Part shown: positions 5,813 to 8,479 of the stretch, one piece after another | Numbering within the stretch: position 1 is the first letter of the stretch | Layout of the letters: each line of letters begins with the position of its first letter | From: Flavobacterium sp. | Lineage (GTDB): Bacteria; Bacteroidota; Bacteroidia; Flavobacteriales; Flavobacteriaceae | Assembly: GCA_024709705.1 (NCBI GenBank) | Contig: JANJWE010000108.1 | Span: forward strand, 1-8,479 | Reading direction: 5' to 3' | Length of the DNA: 8,479 nucleotides | Notes under the pieces: model-generated | Database searches by the model: none | The model's input: the letters and a program-made list of their open reading frames with translations, nothing else | Told to the model about the DNA's origin: nothing | Program-made: the position numbers and the translations under genes

Positions 5813-6544
5813 ATGGCTAAATCGGTTACCCCTTATAAAGATTCATCACTGGGCAAAAAAGAACAAGTTGCTCAAATGTTTGACACTATTTCTGAAAATT
5901 ATGATGGCTTAAACCGAGTTATTTCTTTTGGAACCGATATCAAATGGCGTAAAAAAGTTTTAAAATTAGTTCAAGACCGAAAACCCGAAACCATACTAGA
6001 TATTGCCACCGGAACCGGAGATTTGGCAATATTGATGACCCAAACTCAAGCAACTAAAATCATTGGACTTGATATTTCTGCCGGTATGCTTGAGGTGGGA
6101 AGAAGAAAAATCCAACAAAAGAATTTATCTTCAAAAATCGAAATGGTTTTAGGTGATTCTGAAAAAATCCCTTTCGAAACAAATTCTTTTGATGCTATAA
6201 CCGTTGCTTTTGGTGTGAGAAATTTTGAAACACTTGAAAATGGTTTGTCAGAAATACTTAGAGTACTCAAACCCAACGGAATTTTTGTTATTCTTGAGAC
6301 TTCTGTACCTGAAAAATTTCCGTTCAAACAAGGCTACAAGTTATATACCCGTTTTATTCTTCCGCTTATAGGAAAATTATTTTCAAAAGATAATTCAGCT
6401 TATGCTTACCTTTCAGAATCAGCTTCTGTATTTCCCTATGGAGAAGCGTTAAACAATATTTTGAGAAAAGTTGGGTTTATAGATGTTGTAGCTGAACCTC
6501 AAACCATGGGAGTAGCTACAATTTATACTGCTTCAAAAAAATAA
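5813..6544 (+). CDS. menG: Demethylmenaquinone methyltransferase (UbiE/MenG family)
   Basis: This SAM-dependent enzyme methylates demethylmenaquinone to menaquinone, the last step in making the respiratory quinone. The 243-residue protein shows the UbiE opening YDGLNRVISFGTDIKWRK (30-47), the SAM-binding LDIATGTGD (62-70), the acidic loop GLDIS (85-89), the family-specific AFGVRNFE and the RVLKPNG motif. Flavobacteria normally use menaquinone, so menG is the better name although annotation pipelines often write ubiE. It has its own clear promoter, and porT starts one base after its stop, so the two form an operon. The ATG at 5813 gives the expected N-terminus (ITPYKD-type). Confidence 0.95.
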   Translation: MAKSVTPYKDSSLGKKEQVAQMFDTISENYDGLNRVISFGTDIKWRKKVLKLVQDRKPETILDIATGTGDLAILMTQTQATKIIGLDISAGMLEVGRRKIQQKNLSSKIEMVLGDSEKIPFETNSFDAITVAFGVRNFETLENGLSEILRVLKPNGIFVILETSVPEKFPFKQGYKLYTRFILPLIGKLFSKDNSAYAYLSESASVFPYGEALNNILRKVGFIDVVAEPQTMGVATIYTASKK

Positions 6545-6545
6545 A

Positions 6546-7247
6546 ATGAAAACAAAACTTGTATTTGCTTTACTTGTAATAACCTGTCATACCCAAGCTC
6601 AATTTGGTAGTATTTTTGGTAGAGACCCCATAATTCATCTGGAAAATTTTGACAAACAAAGAGTGCATTGGGGTTATTTTTTAGGCTTTAATTCTTATGA
6701 TTTTAAAATAGACCAAAATCGTTTAAATGAAGAAATTTTAAGTGAAACTACCGTAGGATTTAATGTTGGATTGGTAGGCGATTTAAGATTACACGAATAC
6801 CTAAACTTACGTTTTGAACCTGGACTTTATTATACTCAAAGAAATTTAACATTCCCCAATTTTGAGTCGGAATTTGATGCCTTGAGAGAGGTAAAATCAA
6901 CATATATTCATTTTCCGTTATTACTAAAGTTTTCATCTAAAAGAGTTGGAAATGTAAGACCTTACTTGGTTGGAGGACTTTCAACCACGCTCAATTTATC
7001 GAGTAATTCGAAAGCTAGAGATGACAACTCCAACAATCGATTTCGCATGAATCAATGGACCAATAATTACGAACTTGGATTTGGAATCGACATCTACTTG
7101 GAATATTTTAAATTTTCGCCCTCAATTAGAGGAGTCTTTAGTTTAAATGACGAATTAATTCGAGATAATGACCCTAATAGCCCCTGGACTTCTTCTGTAG
7201 AATCTATGAAAACACGTGGTGTTTTTATAAACTTTACCTTTCATTAA
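6546..7247 (+). CDS. porT: Type IX secretion system protein PorT/SprT, outer-membrane beta-barrel
   Basis: The 233-residue protein has a signal peptide (1-18, cleavage at TQA before Q) and then a small outer-membrane beta-barrel of alternating amphipathic strands. It ends in the aromatic strand GVFINFTFH typical of barrel C-termini. Recognisable PorT-like pieces are DPIIHLENFDK, FEPGLYYTQRNLTFP, REVKSTYIHFPLLLKFS and SPSIRGVFSLNDEL. PorT (SprT in F. johnsoniae) is required for type IX secretion and gliding. It is translationally close to menG (one base gap). Its last 14 bases overlap the 3' end of the convergent methyltransferase gene. The assignment rests on remembered family sequence, and a generic PorT-like barrel is the main alternative. 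Confidence 0.85.
   Translation: MKTKLVFALLVITCHTQAQFGSIFGRDPIIHLENFDKQRVHWGYFLGFNSYDFKIDQNRLNEEILSETTVGFNVGLVGDLRLHEYLNLRFEPGLYYTQRNLTFPNFESEFDALREVKSTYIHFPLLLKFSSKRVGNVRPYLVGGLSTTLNLSSNSKARDDNSNNRFRMNQWTNNYELGFGIDIYLEYFKFSPSIRGVFSLNDELIRDNDPNSPWTSSVESMKTRGVFINFTFH
7209..7226. terminator. Possible terminator hairpin inside the 3' end of porT
   Basis: AAAACAC (7209-7215) pairs with GTGTTTT (7219-7225) around a GTG loop, and T residues run through 7226. It lies 9 bases beyond the stop codon of the minus-strand methyltransferase gene and within the last codons of porT. It is a short AT-rich stem and no other terminator is visible between the convergent genes. Confidence 0.35.
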
Positions 7248-7968
7248 TTCGGGCATACTCACTCATAAGTATTGCGGTAGCTGTAGCAACATTCAAACTT
7301 TCAGTCATTTGCATCTTACCAAATCGGGGAATACTTATTTTCTCTTGTATTTGATGCTCTATTTCAGTAGAAATTCCATTGGCCTCATTTCCCATTACTA
7401 AAATACAATTTTTAGGTAACGTTTTTTGATAAATGGAATTTCCTTCCATAAAGGCTCCGTAAACCGGTAATTGAGACTCTTCAATAAACAAGCGTAAAGA
7501 GGTGTATGTAACTGAAACTCTGGCAAGAGACCCCATTGTAGATTGAATAACTTTGGGATTAAAAACATCTACGGTTTCTTTAGAACAAATCAAATGTTCA
7601 ATGCCAAACCAATCACACAACCTTATTATTGTTCCTAAATTCCCTGGATCTCTAATAGAATCTAAAGCCAAAATCAACCCCTCTTTTTTGATGTTTTTTG
7701 TTTGTGGCATTTCAAATACAGCCAAACATGTATTGGGAGTTTGAAGACAACTCATTTTTTTTAACTCACTCTCTGTGACCCATTGAGGTGCAATTTCTTT
7801 TGAAATCTGTAATTTAGGATTGGTTGTAAAAAAATCGGTTAAAACAAACCCCGCATTTACAAACTCTTGTATCACTTTCATTCCTTCTGCTATGAAAAGT
7901 TTTTCGGCGATACGATTTTTTTTAAGGTGAAGAGCTGTAATTCGTTTAATTTGATTTTTACTAACCAT
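7234..7968 (-). CDS. TrmH/SpoU (SPOUT) family RNA 2'-O-methyltransferase
   Basis: The 244-residue protein has an N-terminal substrate-binding domain (about 5-88) and a C-terminal alpha/beta knot methyltransferase domain. All three SPOUT motifs are present: motif 1 at 102-119 (LDSIRDPGNLGTIIR, with N110 and R116), motif 2 at 189-199 (ILVMGNEANGI, with E195) and motif 3 at 211-233 (ISIPRFG...SLNVATATAI, with S224 and N226). The family methylates ribose 2'-OH groups in tRNA or rRNA with SAM. The target cannot be told from sequence; the two-domain layout resembles RlmB-like rRNA enzymes more than TrmH itself. It is convergent with porT, overlapping by 14 bases, and divergent from the TamL gene with 36 bases between start codons. 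Confidence 0.9.
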   Translation of the reverse strand: MVSKNQIKRITALHLKKNRIAEKLFIAEGMKVIQEFVNAGFVLTDFFTTNPKLQISKEIAPQWVTESELKKMSCLQTPNTCLAVFEMPQTKNIKKEGLILALDSIRDPGNLGTIIRLCDWFGIEHLICSKETVDVFNPKVIQSTMGSLARVSVTYTSLRLFIEESQLPVYGAFMEGNSIYQKTLPKNCILVMGNEANGISTEIEHQIQEKISIPRFGKMQMTESLNVATATAILMSEYARINER

Positions 7969-7985
7969 AAAATAGTGTATTTTTG
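7950..7985 (+). promoter_or_regulatory. Candidate promoter of the TamL gene
   Basis: TATTTTTG at 7978-7985 matches the -7 element TAnnTTTG exactly. TTTG at 7950-7953 lies 24 bases upstream, slightly beyond usual spacing and inside the 5' end of the divergent methyltransferase gene. Transcription would begin near 7991, about 14 bases before the TTG start at 8005. Confidence 0.5.
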
Positions 7986-8004
7986 AAGTAAATTTAAAAT
8001 ACCA

Positions 8005-8479
8005 TTGAAAAGTATTTTCACAAAAATATCATTTATATTTTTAATTCTCTTTGTTTTTTATGCTTGTAATTCTGTAAAAAGAGTTCCCGAAGGCAAATCC
8101 TTGTTAACAAGCTCTGAAATTATTGTTGACGGGAAAAAAGAAACCAAAGAAGAGATTACCGCCTACTTGGTACAAAAACCAAATACGCAATTTTTAAAGG
8201 TTCCTTTTAGTTTATTTATATACAATTGGGCAAACCCGAATCCCGACTCAACTTTTGCGGCAAAATACATTAACAACCCCAAAAAACTGGAACGAAAATC
8301 GAAGTTTCTTTCTCGCAAACAAGTTTACCGACTTGGGGAATCGTTTTGGTATAAAGGCATACACAACCTTTTAAAAAATACCGGAGAAGCTCCAACCATT
8401 CTGGACGAAACTAAATCTTCAAAATCTTTATTACGCTTGAGATCTTACTACTTTAACGAAGGCTATTTTAATGTAAAAG
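8005..8479 (+). CDS. tamL: TamA-like outer-membrane assembly lipoprotein TamL (3'-truncated)
   Basis: The frame is open from 7987 and runs off the window end; 158 codons are visible from a TTG start at 8005. No ATG occurs in this frame. From the TTG the product reads MKSIFTKIS, then a hydrophobic core and the lipobox FYAC with C21, a complete lipoprotein signal peptide. NSVKRVPEGKSLL follows, then POTRA-like sequence (SEIIVDGKKETKEEI) and RLRSYYFNEGYFNVK. These match the start of Bacteroidota BamA/TamA-superfamily lipoproteins (TamL), whose C-terminal beta-barrel would lie beyond the window. By family knowledge TamL works with TamB in outer-membrane biogenesis; a tamB-like gene would be expected downstream. 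The 5' end is separated from the divergent methyltransferase by 36 bases. Confidence 0.82.
   Translation, partial: MKSIFTKISFIFLILFVFYACNSVKRVPEGKSLLTSSEIIVDGKKETKEEITAYLVQKPNTQFLKVPFSLFIYNWANPNPDSTFAAKYINNPKKLERKSKFLSRKQVYRLGESFWYKGIHNLLKNTGEAPTILDETKSSKSLLRLRSYYFNEGYFNVK
8021..8028 (-). promoter_or_regulatory. Possible -7 element for the methyltransferase gene
   Basis: CAAAAATA reads TATTTTTG on the minus strand, an exact TAnnTTTG, 52 bases before the methyltransferase start at 7968. No TTG was found at the expected -33 distance, and the site lies inside the TamL signal-peptide codons, so support is weak. Confidence 0.25.

Noticed and set aside
6046..6327. 93-codon minus-strand frame inside menG
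   Set aside because: It is opposite the SAM-binding core of menG with no supporting signals.
6546..6605. Possible lipobox cysteine (C14) in the PorT signal peptide
   Set aside because: The residues before it (VIT) are a poor lipobox, and a normal signal peptidase I site (TQA before Q) follows four residues later.
7553..7744. 63-codon plus-strand frame inside the methyltransferase gene
   Set aside because: It is antisense to SPOUT motif 1 and lacks a promoter or family resemblance.
1..8479. A mobile island, defence system or secondary-metabolite cluster
   Set aside because: Every recognisable gene is a core metabolic or envelope gene of Flavobacteriia, with even base composition and no transposase, integrase, tRNA, direct-repeat boundary or CRISPR-like array.

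Overview
The window reads as a chromosomal core region of a member of the Flavobacteriia (Bacteroidota), most likely Flavobacterium or a close relative. Three things point there. The DNA is AT-rich. Several promoters fit the Bacteroidota -33 TTTG / -7 TAnnTTTG pattern, and clear Shine-Dalgarno sites are lacking. The gene content includes a PorT/SprT type IX secretion protein, a TamL-type lipoprotein, a bifunctional nuclease with a UVR tail, a NupC transporter with an extra N-terminal domain, and MenG.

Layout. At 1-99 is the end of etfA (+), followed by a strong hairpin terminator that also holds a promoter-like element. At 227-3824 is a tight (+) gene run: bifunctional nuclease, nucleoside transporter, thyA and a small secreted TonB-C-domain protein. 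It ends at a shared hairpin facing a convergent small E-set (CBM48-like) protein on the minus strand (3869-4165). A 232-base divergent intergenic region follows. Then come a 2TM-domain protein and folA (+), a bidirectional hairpin, and a convergent unknown three-helix membrane protein (-). At 5813-7247 menG and porT form a (+) pair one base apart. PorT's 3' end overlaps the 3' end of a convergent SPOUT RNA methyltransferase (7234-7968, -). From 8005 to the window end runs the start of a TamA-like outer-membrane lipoprotein (+), which appears to use a TTG start codon. No stretch over 300 bases is gene-free.

How the genes fit together. The first half is weighted to nucleoside uptake (NupC), dTMP synthesis (ThyA) and recycling of the dihydrofolate that ThyA produces (FolA). 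The second half is weighted to the cell envelope: menaquinone methylation for respiration (MenG), type IX secretion (PorT) and outer-membrane protein assembly (TamL). I saw no mobile element, phage gene, CRISPR array, tRNA or rRNA, and no defence or biosynthetic system. I did not find a new multi-gene system. The points worth checking are local: a promoter element inside a terminator hairpin, a fused periplasmic domain on the transporter, overlapping convergent genes with a hairpin in coding sequence, a TTG start that naive gene calling can miss, and a few small uncharacterised envelope proteins.
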